Numbered from the stretch's first letter, positions 33,269-43,784 are shown. The stretch is 59,538 bases of DNA from an uncultured Pelagibacteraceae bacterium (GCA_902624195.1 CACNWV010000008.1:1-59538); one strand, 5' to 3'. The notes: generated by a model not told the origin, from the sequence alone. A program made the numbers and translations.

Positions 33269-33870
33269 TGGATAACGATATACCTGAGATAAATGAACTT
33301 ATTCAGCAATTTTCAAAATTGCCAGGGCTAGGACCAAAGTCTGCCAAAAGAATAATTTTAAAATTAATTAATAATAAAGATAAAATGGTCAAACCTTTAG
33401 CAAAATCTTTAGCTCAAGTTTATAAAAAAGTTGTTCGTTGTTCAGATTGTGGAAATTTAAAGATTATCGACAAAGCCTGTATTTGTTCTACCGATAAGTC
33501 TTATGATAAAATTTGTGTAGTCGAAAATTTAGCAGATATGTGGGTTATAGACTCAGCAAATATTTATAAAGGTCATTATCATATTTTAGGTGGTACTTTA
33601 AATTCAAACGAGAATTATGAAAAAAAAAATTTACTTATTGAGTCCTTAGTGAGAAGAGTCAAAAGGAACAATCTCAAAGAGGTAATAATTGCAACTAGTG
33701 CTACTGTTGAGGGTCAAACAACTGCTCATTATATTGAAGATACTATTAAAAATGATAAAATTAAGATCACTAAACTAGCACAAGGATTACCGGTCGGTGG
33801 AGAGATTGAACAGTTAGATGACGGCACCTTATTTTCAGCTTTTAAAAATCGAGTTCCTGTAACTGATTAA
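33268..33870 (+). CDS. recR: Recombination protein RecR
   Basis: RecFOR pathway protein of 200 residues. It has a helix-hairpin-helix start ([13 protein letters not shown]), a zinc site with Cys residues in [16 protein letters not shown], a Toprim domain ([14 protein letters not shown]) and the C-terminal [20 protein letters not shown]. It overlaps ybaB by one base. Its stop shares TTAA with the convergent glcB stop. Confidence 0.94.
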   Translation: MDNDIPEINELIQQFSKLPGLGPKSAKRIILKLINNKDKMVKPLAKSLAQVYKKVVRCSDCGNLKIIDKACICSTDKSYDKICVVENLADMWVIDSANIYKGHYHILGGTLNSNENYEKKNLLIESLVRRVKRNNLKEVIIATSATVEGQTTAHYIEDTIKNDKIKITKLAQGLPVGGEIEQLDDGTLFSAFKNRVPVTD

Positions 33871-36011
33871 CTAATAGATTTTTTCTCTAATCTTTTTTTG
33901 TGTAATAATGGTTCAGTGTAGCCTGATGGCTGTGTTCTACCTTTGAAAACAAGATCGCACGCAGTTGAGAAAGCAAGTGAATTGTCGAAATCATTTGACA
34001 TTTTTTTATAACTTGGGTCCCCATTATTTTGTTCATCTACAATACTTGCCATTTTTTTCATTATTTTCATCACCTGATCTTTATTACAAATTCCATGGTG
34101 AAGCCAATTAGCTATATGTTGAGACGATATTCGGAGAGTTGCTCTATCTTCCATAAGGCCCACATTATTGATATCGGGAACCTTAGAACAACCAATACCT
34201 TGGTCAATCCATCTTACGACATAACCTAAAATACCTTGGGCGTTATTTTCTAATTCACGATTAATGTCTTCGATTGACCAATTAGGTCTATCAGCTTTAG
34301 GGATCTCTAAAATATTTTCTACTTTAGCTTTTTCTCTTAATTTTATTTTCTTTTGTTCCTCAAACACATTAACTTTATGATAGTGGAGCGAATGTAAAGT
34401 TGCTGCAGTTGGTGATGGGACCCAGGCACAGTTAGCCCCAGACTTTGGGTGACTAATTTTTTGATCCATCATATTCAACATTTGATCTGGCATAGCCCAC
34501 ATACCTTTTCCAATTTGAGCTTTTCCAGAAAATCCACAATCTAAACCAATATCAACGTTCCAATTTTCGTAAGAGTTTAACCATGTTGATTTTTTCATGT
34601 CACCTTTGAAAATCATGGGACCTGCTTCAAATGAAGTATGCATTTCATCACCAGTTCTATCTAAAAAGCCAGTGTTAATGAAAACTATCCTGTTCTTTAC
34701 CTGTCTAATGCATTCTTTTAAATTTACAGTAGTTCTTCTCTCCTCGTCCATAATTCCGACTTTAATAGAGTATTTCTTAATTCCTAAAGCTTCTTCAACT
34801 TTTTCAAATAAAGTATTTGTGAAAGCTACTTCCTCTGGCCCGTGCATTTTTGGTTTGACAATGTAAACTGAGTTAGTTCTTGAATTTTTCTTATTTTTGA
34901 AATCATGCAAAGCACACAAAGTTGATATGAATGCGTCCATAATACCCTCAGGTATTTCCGAACCATCTTTTAATAAAATAGACGGGTTCGTCATTAAATG
35001 ACCTACATTTCTATTCAGCAATAAAGCTCTTCCGTGAAGAACTATTTTTTCTCCATCTTTAGAGGTGTAAGTCCTATCTGTATTGAGTTTCCTAATAATC
35101 TTTTTACCATTCTTTTCAAAAATAGAAACAAGATCACCTTTCATTAATCCTAACCAATTTCTATAACATTTTACTTTATCCTCAGCATCAACAGCAGCAA
35201 CCGAATCCTCATTATCAACTATTGTAGACAAAGCTGACTCCATTATTACGTCTGAGATACTCGCGCCATCAATTGATCCAACCTTTGAGTTAGAATCCAT
35301 TAAGATATCAATATGAAGGTTATTATTTTTCATTAAAATTGATTTAGGATTATCTTTATCACCACTAAAACCAATAAATTGATTATCGTTTTTTAGGAAA
35401 TATTTATTTGAACCAGAAAATAAAACTAAGTTTTTTTTATCTATTTGAATTTTTGAAATTTCTTTCCAACTCCCTTTAGATAAAGGAAAACTTTCATCCA
35501 AAAAATTTCTTACATACTTTATTACTTTTAAAGCTCTCTCTTTATCCCAGCTTTTGCCAATTTTACCCGGTATAATATCAGTCCCGTATAACGAGTCATA
35601 GATACTTCCCCAACGAGCATTTGCAGCATTTAGAGCATATCTAGCGTTGTCAACTGGAACAACTAATTGCGGACCTGCAATGGAAGAAATTTCTTTGTCA
35701 ACTTCTGATGTCTCTATATTAAAGTTATTTTTCTCTTCAACTAAATATCCAATTGATTTTAAAAAATTTAGATAATTGATTTTATTAAATTCTTCATTTC
35801 TATTTAGTGTATGCCAATCATCTATTTTTTTTTGTATATCCTCTCTTTTTTTAATTAGATCTTTATTAATAGGTGACAATTCATGCGATATTGCAGAAAA
35901 TTTATCCCAAAAGTCATCAATATCTATTTCAGTATCTGGGATAACTTCCTTATTAATAAAATCGTATAAAGTTGAACTTATTTTTAAGCCATTTTTGTCT
36001 ACAATTTTCAT
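33867..36011 (-). CDS. glcB: Malate synthase G
   Basis: Condenses glyoxylate with acetyl-CoA to give malate. The 714-residue single-chain G form is clear: [19 protein letters not shown]-like [19 protein letters not shown], a long insert domain, [16 protein letters not shown], the catalytic base region in [34 protein letters not shown] and the C-terminal plug ([32 protein letters not shown]). In studied SAR11 strains this gene is reported to be glycine-riboswitch controlled. Here only 62 bases separate it from the divergent accA, too few for such an aptamer. Confidence 0.95.
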   Translation of the reverse strand: MKIVDKNGLKISSTLYDFINKEVIPDTEIDIDDFWDKFSAISHELSPINKDLIKKREDIQKKIDDWHTLNRNEEFNKINYLNFLKSIGYLVEEKNNFNIETSEVDKEISSIAGPQLVVPVDNARYALNAANARWGSIYDSLYGTDIIPGKIGKSWDKERALKVIKYVRNFLDESFPLSKGSWKEISKIQIDKKNLVLFSGSNKYFLKNDNQFIGFSGDKDNPKSILMKNNNLHIDILMDSNSKVGSIDGASISDVIMESALSTIVDNEDSVAAVDAEDKVKCYRNWLGLMKGDLVSIFEKNGKKIIRKLNTDRTYTSKDGEKIVLHGRALLLNRNVGHLMTNPSILLKDGSEIPEGIMDAFISTLCALHDFKNKKNSRTNSVYIVKPKMHGPEEVAFTNTLFEKVEEALGIKKYSIKVGIMDEERRTTVNLKECIRQVKNRIVFINTGFLDRTGDEMHTSFEAGPMIFKGDMKKSTWLNSYENWNVDIGLDCGFSGKAQIGKGMWAMPDQMLNMMDQKISHPKSGANCAWVPSPTAATLHSLHYHKVNVFEEQKKIKLREKAKVENILEIPKADRPNWSIEDINRELENNAQGILGYVVRWIDQGIGCSKVPDINNVGLMEDRATLRISSQHIANWLHHGICNKDQVMKIMKKMASIVDEQNNGDPSYKKMSNDFDNSLAFSTACDLVFKGRTQPSGYTEPLLHKKRLEKKSIS

Positions 36012-36073
36012 TATGAGCAGATCTTTACAATATTTTATAATATAATAATACTAGCATAATTGTACCATTATAT

Positions 36074-37180
36074 ATGAAAAATTATTTAGATTTTGAAAAA
36101 GAAATTAAAGCACTAGAGCAAGAGGTTGATAGTTTAAAAAGTCCTTTTGGCTCGGAAGGGATATCTGAGGTTGATACAAACAAAATTAAAAATACGCAAC
36201 AAGAAATTAATCAAAAATTAGAAGAAATTTATTCAAACTTAAATAGCTGGCAAAAAACTCAAGTTGCACGTCATGAAGATCGTCCTAAAGCAAATTATTA
36301 CATTAAAAAAATATTTTCTCAGTTTACACTTCTTTCAGGTGATAGATATTTTGGGGACGACAAATCTGTAATTGCAGGATTTGGCTTAATAGAAAATAAA
36401 TCCGTTTTAGTTATTGGACAAGAAAAAGGAGAAGATTTAAATAGCAGAATTGAGAGAAATTTTGGAATGATGCGACCAGAAGGATATAGAAAATGTATCA
36501 GATTAATGAAGCTCGCAGATAAATTTCAGATACCAGTAATAAGTTTTATTGATACTCCAGGGGCATATCCGGGCTTAGGAGCAGAACAAAGAGGTCAGGC
36601 GTCGGCTATAGCAAATTCTATAGAATGTTGTATGTCTTTGACTGTTCCAAATATTTCAATAATAATTGGGGAAGGTGGATCCGGAGGTGCAATCGCTCTT
36701 GCGTCATCAAATAAAGTTATAATGCTAGAAAATTCTATTTATTCTGTAATATCACCTGAAGGGTGTGCTTCGATACTTTGGCGTGATCCAAGTAAATCAT
36801 TACAAGCTGCTGAAGCAATGAAACTTACAGCAAAGGATCTGCTCAGATTAAAAATAATTGACGAGATAATCCCTGAGCCATTAGGTGGAGCTCATAGAGA
36901 TCCAGAGAGTATTGCAGCAGATATTAAACACTCAATTATAAAAAATTTAAAAAAATTTGAAAGTTATAATAAAGATCAAATTTATGATCACAGAAAAGCA
37001 AAATTTCTTCAAATCGGAAGAGATCAAGGTTTTAATAAATCTTCGAGTTTAAACGATAGTAGTCTAAGTTATCAAGAAAGCACTTTTATGAATGTAAAAT
37101 TGCATGTAATTAAAAACAAATATACATATGGTGGCCTTTCTCTCGTAGTGATAGTAGCCTTAATTGCTCTATTATCTTAG
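36074..37180 (+). CDS. accA: Acetyl-CoA carboxylase carboxyltransferase subunit alpha with extra C-terminal membrane segment
   Basis: Partner of AccD in the acetyl-CoA carboxylase carboxyltransferase. The start LDFEKEIKALEQEVDSLK, the core FGMMRPEGYRK, FIDTPGAYPGLGAEQRGQ, GEGGSGGAIAL, SVISPEGCASILW and EPLGGAHRDP are standard. The usual protein ends near residue 318; this one runs to 368. The tail is Ser-rich and then hydrophobic (TYGGLSLVVIVALIALLS, residues 351-368), like a C-terminal membrane anchor. The frame is continuous and no frameshift is evident. Confidence 0.93.
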   Translation: MKNYLDFEKEIKALEQEVDSLKSPFGSEGISEVDTNKIKNTQQEINQKLEEIYSNLNSWQKTQVARHEDRPKANYYIKKIFSQFTLLSGDRYFGDDKSVIAGFGLIENKSVLVIGQEKGEDLNSRIERNFGMMRPEGYRKCIRLMKLADKFQIPVISFIDTPGAYPGLGAEQRGQASAIANSIECCMSLTVPNISIIIGEGGSGGAIALASSNKVIMLENSIYSVISPEGCASILWRDPSKSLQAAEAMKLTAKDLLRLKIIDEIIPEPLGGAHRDPESIAADIKHSIIKNLKKFESYNKDQIYDHRKAKFLQIGRDQGFNKSSSLNDSSLSYQESTFMNVKLHVIKNKYTYGGLSLVVIVALIALLS

Positions 37181-37225
37181 TATTGTTGCAAAAAAACAAT
37201 TGCGTCAAAAATTATCATTCTTCTA

Positions 37226-37252
37226 TTGACTTTCTCTTAGCAAAGCTATTAA
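37226..37252 (+). promoter_or_regulatory. Candidate promoter of the cold-shock gene
   Basis: TTGACT at 37226-37231 and TATTAA at 37247-37252 with a 15-base spacer (short). Transcription would begin near 37259 and leave a leader of about 50 bases containing a 7-bp hairpin. Confidence 0.4.
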
Positions 37253-37260
37253 AGGTGATC

Positions 37261-37277
37261 ACTAACTTCAAGTTAGT
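37261..37277 (+). promoter_or_regulatory. Hairpin in the cold-shock gene leader
   Basis: ACTAACT, loop TCA, AGTTAGT: a perfect 7-bp stem that would sit at the very 5' end of the cspA mRNA if the promoter call is right. A GGAAAA ribosome-binding site follows at about 37296. Cold-shock mRNAs often carry structured leaders. Confidence 0.45.
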
Positions 37278-37309
37278 TAAAGTTAATAATAATAAGGAAA
37301 AAAGTAAAT

Positions 37310-37522
37310 ATGAGTACACTAAAAGGAAAAGTAAAGTGGTTCAATGGCACAAAAGGATATGGTTTCATTGAAAGAGAAGACAAAGAAAAAGACGTGTTCG
37401 TCCATTCTTCTGCGGTAAGAGAAGCTGGTTTAAAGTATTTAAACGAGGGTGATGAGTTAACGTTTGAAGTGGAGAGCACAGAAAAAGGTCCTTCAGCAGT
37501 AAAACTGCAGAAAACATCTTAA
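37310..37522 (+). CDS. cspA: Cold-shock protein (CspA family)
   Basis: A 70-residue single cold-shock domain. RNP1 reads KGYGFIER and RNP2 DVFVHSSAV; the N-terminus [15 protein letters not shown] is canonical. It binds single-stranded RNA or DNA and acts as an RNA chaperone. It stands alone with its own promoter and an AT-rich leader. About 240 bases of structured, gene-free sequence follow. Confidence 0.94.
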   Translation: MSTLKGKVKWFNGTKGYGFIEREDKEKDVFVHSSAVREAGLKYLNEGDELTFEVESTEKGPSAVKLQKTS

Positions 37523-37764
37523 TCTAAATTTCCAAAATCACTGATTATCGGGACACTAATTTTAGTCTTTAACTATTTTTATTGTCCCGTTAATTTCATC
37601 TTGAAAAAGTCACAATTTTTTTCTAAATATCTACTATGATTATAAAAAAGAGAGTCATTTCAACAATTAGATCACATTCTCACAGAATGCACGCTAGGCT
37701 ATTGCTTAGCTTATAATCAAAAACATATAAATTTAATTAAAATTAAGATAAAAATAATAGGGAT
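37523..37764 (+). other. Gene-free interval with several inverted repeats
   Basis: This 242-base stretch between cspA and tRNA-His has no plausible reading frame. It holds CGGGACA (37549-37555) pairing with TGTCCCG (37583-37589) around a 27-base loop, ATTCT-CAC-AGAAT (37676-37688), and GCTAGGC-TATT-GCTTAGC (37693-37710, one G-U pair). A TATAAT at 37712-37717 abuts the last. It may include the cspA transcript end, a small RNA and the tRNA promoter, but none is proven. Confidence 0.45.
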
Positions 37765-37841
37765 GCAGCAGTAGCTCAGTTGGTTAGAGCACTAGTTTGT
37801 GGAACTAGGGGTCGGTGGTTCGAATCCACCCTGCTGTACCA
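37765..37841 (+). tRNA. tRNA-His (GTG anticodon)
   Basis: A complete 77-base cloverleaf. The acceptor GCAGCAG (37765-37771) pairs with CTGCTGT with a G1-U72 wobble, the D stem is GCTC/GAGC, the anticodon stem CTAGT/ACTAG encloses TTGTGGA with anticodon GTG at 37799-37801, the T stem is GGTGG/CCACC, and discriminator A73 and CCA are encoded. The base at -1 is T, so the usual tRNA-His G-1 is not encoded. This matches the unusual tRNA-His of a large alphaproteobacterial group. It ends 4 bases before hisS. Confidence 0.96.
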
Positions 37842-37845
37842 AACG

Positions 37846-39180
37846 ATGACAAAAGAAAAAAATAATAACCCTTCTAAAGAACTTCCATTAGGGTTTGTAG
37901 ATAGACAAGAAAAAGAGTTACTTGTACGTGATTTTATAATTTCTAATATTAAAGAAGTTATGATCAAATATGGTTTTCAATATCTTGAAACACCAAGTTT
38001 TGAGTATTCAGATAGTATTGGAAAATTTTTACCAGACAAAGAAAGGCCAGACGAAGGTGTTTTCTCATTTAAGGATGAAAATAAATGGTTATCCTTGCGA
38101 TATGATCTTACCGCACCGCTAGCGAGGTATGTGGCAAAAAATTTCCTAGAAATTCCAAAACCATTCAAAAGATACCAACTCGGAACTGTTTGGAGAAATG
38201 AAAAACCAGGCCCTGGTAGATTCAGAGAATTTTTACAATTCGATGCTGATTTTGTAGGAACAAAAAGTTTACAAGCAGATGCCGAGTTATGTGTCATGAT
38301 TTCAGAAATTCTTGAAAAATGTGGTCTAACTAAATCAGAATATATAATAAAGATTTCATCTCGGAAAATAACTGAAGAGTTATTTAAAAAAATTAATTTA
38401 AACGAAAATAAGCAAAAACTTACAGCTTTAAGAGCTCTAGACAAAATTGATAGGCTTGGTTGGGAAGGAGTAAAAGAATTGTTAGGCGCTGGTCGAAAAG
38501 ACAAATCTGGAGATTTCACAAAAGGTGCAAATTTAAAATCATCAGACATTGAAGTAATAGAAAAAACACTAAAGAAAACGTCACCCGAAACTGAAGATCT
38601 GGCTGAAATATTAAAAATTTTTAAAGATTATAATTTTAATAATTTTGAATTTGATCCATCAATTGTTAGAGGGTTAGAATATTATACTGGAGCTATTTTT
38701 GAAGTGAATTTAAAATTTGATGTAAAAAATAACAAAGGACAGGTAATTCAATTTGGTTCCATTGGTGGTGGAGGAAGATACGATAATTTAGTAAATAATT
38801 TTGGGAACTTTGATGCTCCTGCTACAGGCATATCAATAGGATTAGATCGATTGGTTTATGCATTGCTGCAGAAAAATGAATTCAAAATAAAACAATTAAA
38901 ACCTGTTGTAATCTGTGTTTTTGATAAAAATTCAATGAAAGAATACATAGACGTACAAACTATATTAAGAAAAGCGGGTATCAGTGCAGAAATTTATCCT
39001 GGAGTGAGCAAGTTAAAAAAACAAATGGAATATGCGAATAAAATAAAATCTCCGGCTGTTATTTTATATGGAGAAGATGAGATAAAATTAGGAAAACCAA
39101 CACTAAGAAATCTAAGTAACGGTAAAGAACTATCGATTAAAATAAATGAATTAGTTAATGAAATCAAAAAAATTATCTGA
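37846..39180 (+). CDS. hisS: Histidyl-tRNA synthetase
   Basis: Class II synthetase of 444 residues. Motif 1 region LSLRYDLTAPLARY, motif 2 YQLGTVWRNEKPGPGRFREFLQFDADF, the histidine-specific VRGLEYYTGAIFEV and motif 3 GSIGGGGRYDNL ... GISIGLDRL are all visible, with a C-terminal anticodon-binding domain. The start at 37846 is used because the upstream open frame runs through the tRNA gene. It lies 4 bases after tRNA-His and overlaps hisZ by 23 bases. Confidence 0.95.
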   Translation: MTKEKNNNPSKELPLGFVDRQEKELLVRDFIISNIKEVMIKYGFQYLETPSFEYSDSIGKFLPDKERPDEGVFSFKDENKWLSLRYDLTAPLARYVAKNFLEIPKPFKRYQLGTVWRNEKPGPGRFREFLQFDADFVGTKSLQADAELCVMISEILEKCGLTKSEYIIKISSRKITEELFKKINLNENKQKLTALRALDKIDRLGWEGVKELLGAGRKDKSGDFTKGANLKSSDIEVIEKTLKKTSPETEDLAEILKIFKDYNFNNFEFDPSIVRGLEYYTGAIFEVNLKFDVKNNKGQVIQFGSIGGGGRYDNLVNNFGNFDAPATGISIGLDRLVYALLQKNEFKIKQLKPVVICVFDKNSMKEYIDVQTILRKAGISAEIYPGVSKLKKQMEYANKIKSPAVILYGEDEIKLGKPTLRNLSNGKELSIKINELVNEIKKII

Positions 39181-40195
39181 AACTATAATTAAAAATTTTA
39201 AAAGCAATGGTTTTGTTTTATCAGAACCCGATGTTCTTCTAGACTCAGATTATATCATTGAGAGATCAGGAGAAAAATTTAGAAGTTCAATGCTCACGTT
39301 TGACAGAGAAGATGGAAAAACGATGTGCTTGAGACCTGATTTAACTGTAGCTTCATGTATAAATTTCTTACAAAAAAAATCTTCCTCAAAAATTTATTAT
39401 TCCGGTCAAGCATATAGAAGATCGAGTAATAAAAGTACGAATTTCATCAACGACCAGTTGGGTATTGAGATTTTAGGTTCAAAAAATCAAATTCAAGATG
39501 ATTTTAAAATAATAAGTACAATTTTAAGCTCCGCAAAAAAGATAAAGAAAAAAAAAATTTTAATCAAAGTTGGAGATATTGGTTTATTTAAAAGTTTAAT
39601 TAATGCCTTGGATATGCCAGAAAGATGGAAGCTTAGACTCATAAGACATTTTTGGAGACCACGTTATTTTGGGGAACTATTAAAAAGATTGGAAAAAAAT
39701 ACTGATATTGATGCAATTACCTTTGATACGGATAAAAAAAGATTTTATGAAATGAAAAAAAAAGACCAAGACAAAGTGGTTGCCGGAAGGTCTATATCAG
39801 AAATATTAAAAAGATTCGACAAAAAGATTAAAGACCCAAGATCTTTTGTTGATGGGAAAAAAATTGTAAAAATTATTAAATCCTTTTTAAAAATAAACTG
39901 TAAACTCTCAGAACTTGACGAAAGATTATTAGATTTTGCTAAAAAAAATAATCTCAAAAAAAATATATTTAAAGATTTTAAATCTATTCTTAATTTGAAA
40001 AAACTTAATCAAGATATCAATTTCATCGCAAATTTTGGTAGAGACATAGAATATTATACTGGAATCGTATTTGAAGTATTCTCAGGTAAAAAAGAAATTG
40101 CTAGGGGAGGTCGTTATGATGACTTACTTAAAAGTTTGGGGTCTAAAAAAAATACTCCGGCGGTTGGTGCTGCAATTAACTTAAAAAATATATGA
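39158..40195 (+). CDS. hisZ: ATP phosphoribosyltransferase regulatory subunit HisZ
   Basis: HisRS-like paralogue without anticodon-binding domain (345 residues) that activates the short form of HisG. Catalytic-core remnants are LRPDLTVASCINFL, YSGQAYRR, FGRDIEYYTGIVFEVF and GGRYDDLLKSLG. It starts inside hisS and overlaps hisG by 4 bases. Its role is shown by the adjacent short HisG, which needs HisZ for activity and feedback control. Confidence 0.9.
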   Translation: MKSKKLSETIIKNFKSNGFVLSEPDVLLDSDYIIERSGEKFRSSMLTFDREDGKTMCLRPDLTVASCINFLQKKSSSKIYYSGQAYRRSSNKSTNFINDQLGIEILGSKNQIQDDFKIISTILSSAKKIKKKKILIKVGDIGLFKSLINALDMPERWKLRLIRHFWRPRYFGELLKRLEKNTDIDAITFDTDKKRFYEMKKKDQDKVVAGRSISEILKRFDKKIKDPRSFVDGKKIVKIIKSFLKINCKLSELDERLLDFAKKNNLKKNIFKDFKSILNLKKLNQDINFIANFGRDIEYYTGIVFEVFSGKKEIARGGRYDDLLKSLGSKKNTPAVGAAINLKNI

Positions 40196-40869
40196 AAGAT
40201 CTAATTACTATTGGTTTACCAAGTAAAGGACGATTAAAAGATAAAGCAATATCATTTTTTAATGATAGAGGATTTAAGATTTTACAAAGTGAAAAGGAAA
40301 GAAATTATTTTGGGACAATTGAAAATAAAAATAACATCAAGATTATTTTTCTTCACGCTAAAGAAATTATTCAAAGATTAGGAGACGGAACTCTTGATAT
40401 AGGTGTATCTGGGCTAGATCTCTTAAAAGAGTCTGATAAAAACTTACAGAATAAAATTAATATTCAAAAAAAACTTGATTTTGGTAACGCCAACTTAGTT
40501 ATAGCAGTCCCAGATGATTGGATAGATGTACAGACGATTGCTGATCTAGAGGAGGTATCTTTTGATATCAGATCAAAAAGAAATTCTAGATTGAGAGTAG
40601 CTACTAAATATCCAAATTTAACTAATGATTTTTTGATTTCTAAAGGGGTTACCCAATATAAATTGATAATCAGTCTTGGCGCTACTGAAACTTATCCATT
40701 TATAGGTTCTTCCGAAATCATTACAGATATTACTTCTACTGGCAAAACTTTGGCTGATAATAATTTAAGAGTTCTTAAAGATGGTCTGATACTAAGCTCA
40801 AATGCATGTTTATTTATTGCAAAAAAAAAGGCTGCAAAACTGCAGCCTTTTCTAAAATCTTTTATATAG
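40192..40869 (+). CDS. hisG: ATP phosphoribosyltransferase catalytic subunit, short form
   Basis: First enzyme of histidine biosynthesis, 225 residues, lacking the C-terminal regulatory domain and so of the HisZ-dependent type. Motifs are IGLPSKGRLKDKAI, LGDGTLDIGVSGLDLL, ISLGATETYPFIGSSEIITDI and the PRPP loop region TSTGKTLADNNL. The last 15 codons (KKKAAKLQPF...) contain a perfect 11-bp inverted repeat that acts as the terminator for the convergent groEL. Confidence 0.92.
   Translation: MKDLITIGLPSKGRLKDKAISFFNDRGFKILQSEKERNYFGTIENKNNIKIIFLHAKEIIQRLGDGTLDIGVSGLDLLKESDKNLQNKINIQKKLDFGNANLVIAVPDDWIDVQTIADLEEVSFDIRSKRNSRLRVATKYPNLTNDFLISKGVTQYKLIISLGATETYPFIGSSEIITDITSTGKTLADNNLRVLKDGLILSSNACLFIAKKKAAKLQPFLKSFI
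40826..40851 (-). terminator. Rho-independent terminator of groEL inside the hisG coding end
   Basis: On the plus strand AAAAGGCTGCA, loop AAAC, TGCAGCCTTTT: a perfect 11-bp inverted repeat. Read on the minus strand the GC stem is followed by nine T residues, an excellent terminator 25 bases past the groEL stop. On the plus strand it is followed by TTTTCT and could also end hisG transcription. Confidence 0.85.
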
Positions 40870-40875
40870 GTAAAA

Positions 40876-42543
<1,668 letters not shown>

Positions 42544-42552
42544 CTATAAAGA

Positions 42553-42849
42553 TTATTTTTTACTTTTTGAAACTCCCATTATGTCTGACTCTTTCATAAT
42601 GCTGTATTCTTTTCCGTCAATTTTAACTTCAGTTCCAGACCATTTCCCGAAAAGAACTATATCTCCGACTTTTACATCCATCGAAGAAACTTTACCGTCT
42701 TCGTTTTTAGCTCCTGGACCAACAGCTACGACTTCGCCTTCTTGGGGCTTCTCTTTAGCAGTGTCTGGTATAATAATTCCGCCAGCAGTTTTTTCCTCAC
42801 TGTCTAGCACTTTGATAAGCACACGATCGTGCAGAGGTCTAAATTTCAT
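42553..42849 (-). CDS. groES: Co-chaperonin GroES (10 kDa)
   Basis: Lid of the chaperonin, 98 residues. The N-terminal [34 protein letters not shown]-type sequence includes the mobile loop ([12 protein letters not shown]), and the core [24 protein letters not shown] is standard. A TAGGAGA ribosome-binding site precedes the ATG. A heat-shock-type promoter lies 36-63 bases upstream. Confidence 0.96.
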   Translation of the reverse strand: MKFRPLHDRVLIKVLDSEEKTAGGIIIPDTAKEKPQEGEVVAVGPGAKNEDGKVSSMDVKVGDIVLFGKWSGTEVKIDGKEYSIMKESDIMGVSKSKK

Positions 42850-42884
42850 ATATATTTTCTCCTATAAATTTTAACTTAGTGTTG

Positions 42885-42912
42885 ATATGGTATGTTTTAA
42901 CTATATTTCAAG
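42885..42912 (-). promoter_or_regulatory. Candidate RpoH (sigma-32) promoter of groESL
   Basis: On the minus strand, CTTGAA (42907-42912) and TACCATAT (42885-42892) are separated by 14 bases, close to the sigma-32 consensus CTTGAA-N13/14-CCCCATNT. No CIRCE repeat is seen, so heat-shock control by RpoH rather than HrcA is inferred. Confidence 0.6.
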
Positions 42913-42979
42913 AGGCAAAAACCATTAAAAAACCATTAAATACTAAAATTATGGGCAAAAAAAGGAGAGAAATAGTAAG

Positions 42980-43783
42980 TTGAAAGAGCTAAACCACTTA
43001 GCAGATATATACGAAAACTATGACACTTTTGTTATAGACCTATGGGGAGTAATGCACAACGGTGTTGTTCTCAATCCAAAAGCTTTAGAGGCAGTGGATC
43101 AACTAAAAAGAAATTCAAAAAAAATAATATTTTTATCTAACGCACCAAGACCTAGTTCAAAGGTTATTAATTTTTTGTTAAAAATGAAAATGGATAAAAA
43201 ATACCTTCACCATGTGATGACATCCGGTGAGGCAGCAATGCATGCAATAAATCAAAGAAAATTTGGCAATACTTTTTATCATCTAGGTCCAGCTAGAGAT
43301 ATTTCAATATTTGAAAAAGAAAAGGATAACAGGACTGATCTTCAAAATTGTGATTTTATTTTATGCACTGGATTATTTGATGACCATGATGATTTAGATT
43401 ATTATAAAAAATTTTTATTGAAACATGTTTCAAAAAAACTAATTTGCACCAATCCGGATTTAATAGTTCATAGAGGCAATATCGAGGAACTTTGTGCAGG
43501 CTCAATAGCAAAAGTTTTCGAGGATCTGGGTGGTGAGGTAATATATTTTGGAAAACCTCACAAAGAAATTTATAATATGTGCTTTACGTCAGATGAAAAG
43601 GTTTTAGCCATAGGTGATAACTTAAGAACAGATATTAAAGGAGCTAATAATTTGAAAATAGATTGTATATTTATATCTGAAGGTGTTCACCGAAAAGAAT
43701 TCAACAATTTTTCTGAGCTTAATAAACTTTTAGAAAAATATGATGTAAAAGCAAATTTTTTTCAAAAAGAATTAAAGTGGTAA
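42980..43783 (+). CDS. HAD-superfamily class IIA hydrolase
   Basis: Phosphatase-like protein of 267 residues. The nucleophile motif FVIDLWGVMHNG is at the N-terminus, FLSNAPR is motif II, and GKPHKEIYN with VLAIGDNLRTDIKGA forms motifs III and IV. It matches the alphaproteobacterial class IIA group often listed as TIGR01459. The TTG start at 42980 is supported by AAAGGAGA upstream and by the motif position. It is divergent from groES and followed 1 base later by ribF. The substrate is unknown; nearness to ribF suggests, but does not prove, an FMN-related role. Confidence 0.85.
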   Translation: MKELNHLADIYENYDTFVIDLWGVMHNGVVLNPKALEAVDQLKRNSKKIIFLSNAPRPSSKVINFLLKMKMDKKYLHHVMTSGEAAMHAINQRKFGNTFYHLGPARDISIFEKEKDNRTDLQNCDFILCTGLFDDHDDLDYYKKFLLKHVSKKLICTNPDLIVHRGNIEELCAGSIAKVFEDLGGEVIYFGKPHKEIYNMCFTSDEKVLAIGDNLRTDIKGANNLKIDCIFISEGVHRKEFNNFSELNKLLEKYDVKANFFQKELKW

Positions 43784-43784
43784 A

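Noticed and set aside
37030-37180. Frameshift explaining the long AccA tail
   Set aside because: The frame is continuous with ordinary codon use, and no AccA end motif appears in another frame.
37780-37845. N-terminal extension of hisS beginning inside tRNA-His
   Set aside because: The extension translates the tRNA gene; the ATG at 37846 gives the normal family start.
42850-42979. CIRCE operator in front of groES
   Set aside because: No TTAGCACTC-N9-GAGTGCTAA-like inverted repeat is present.
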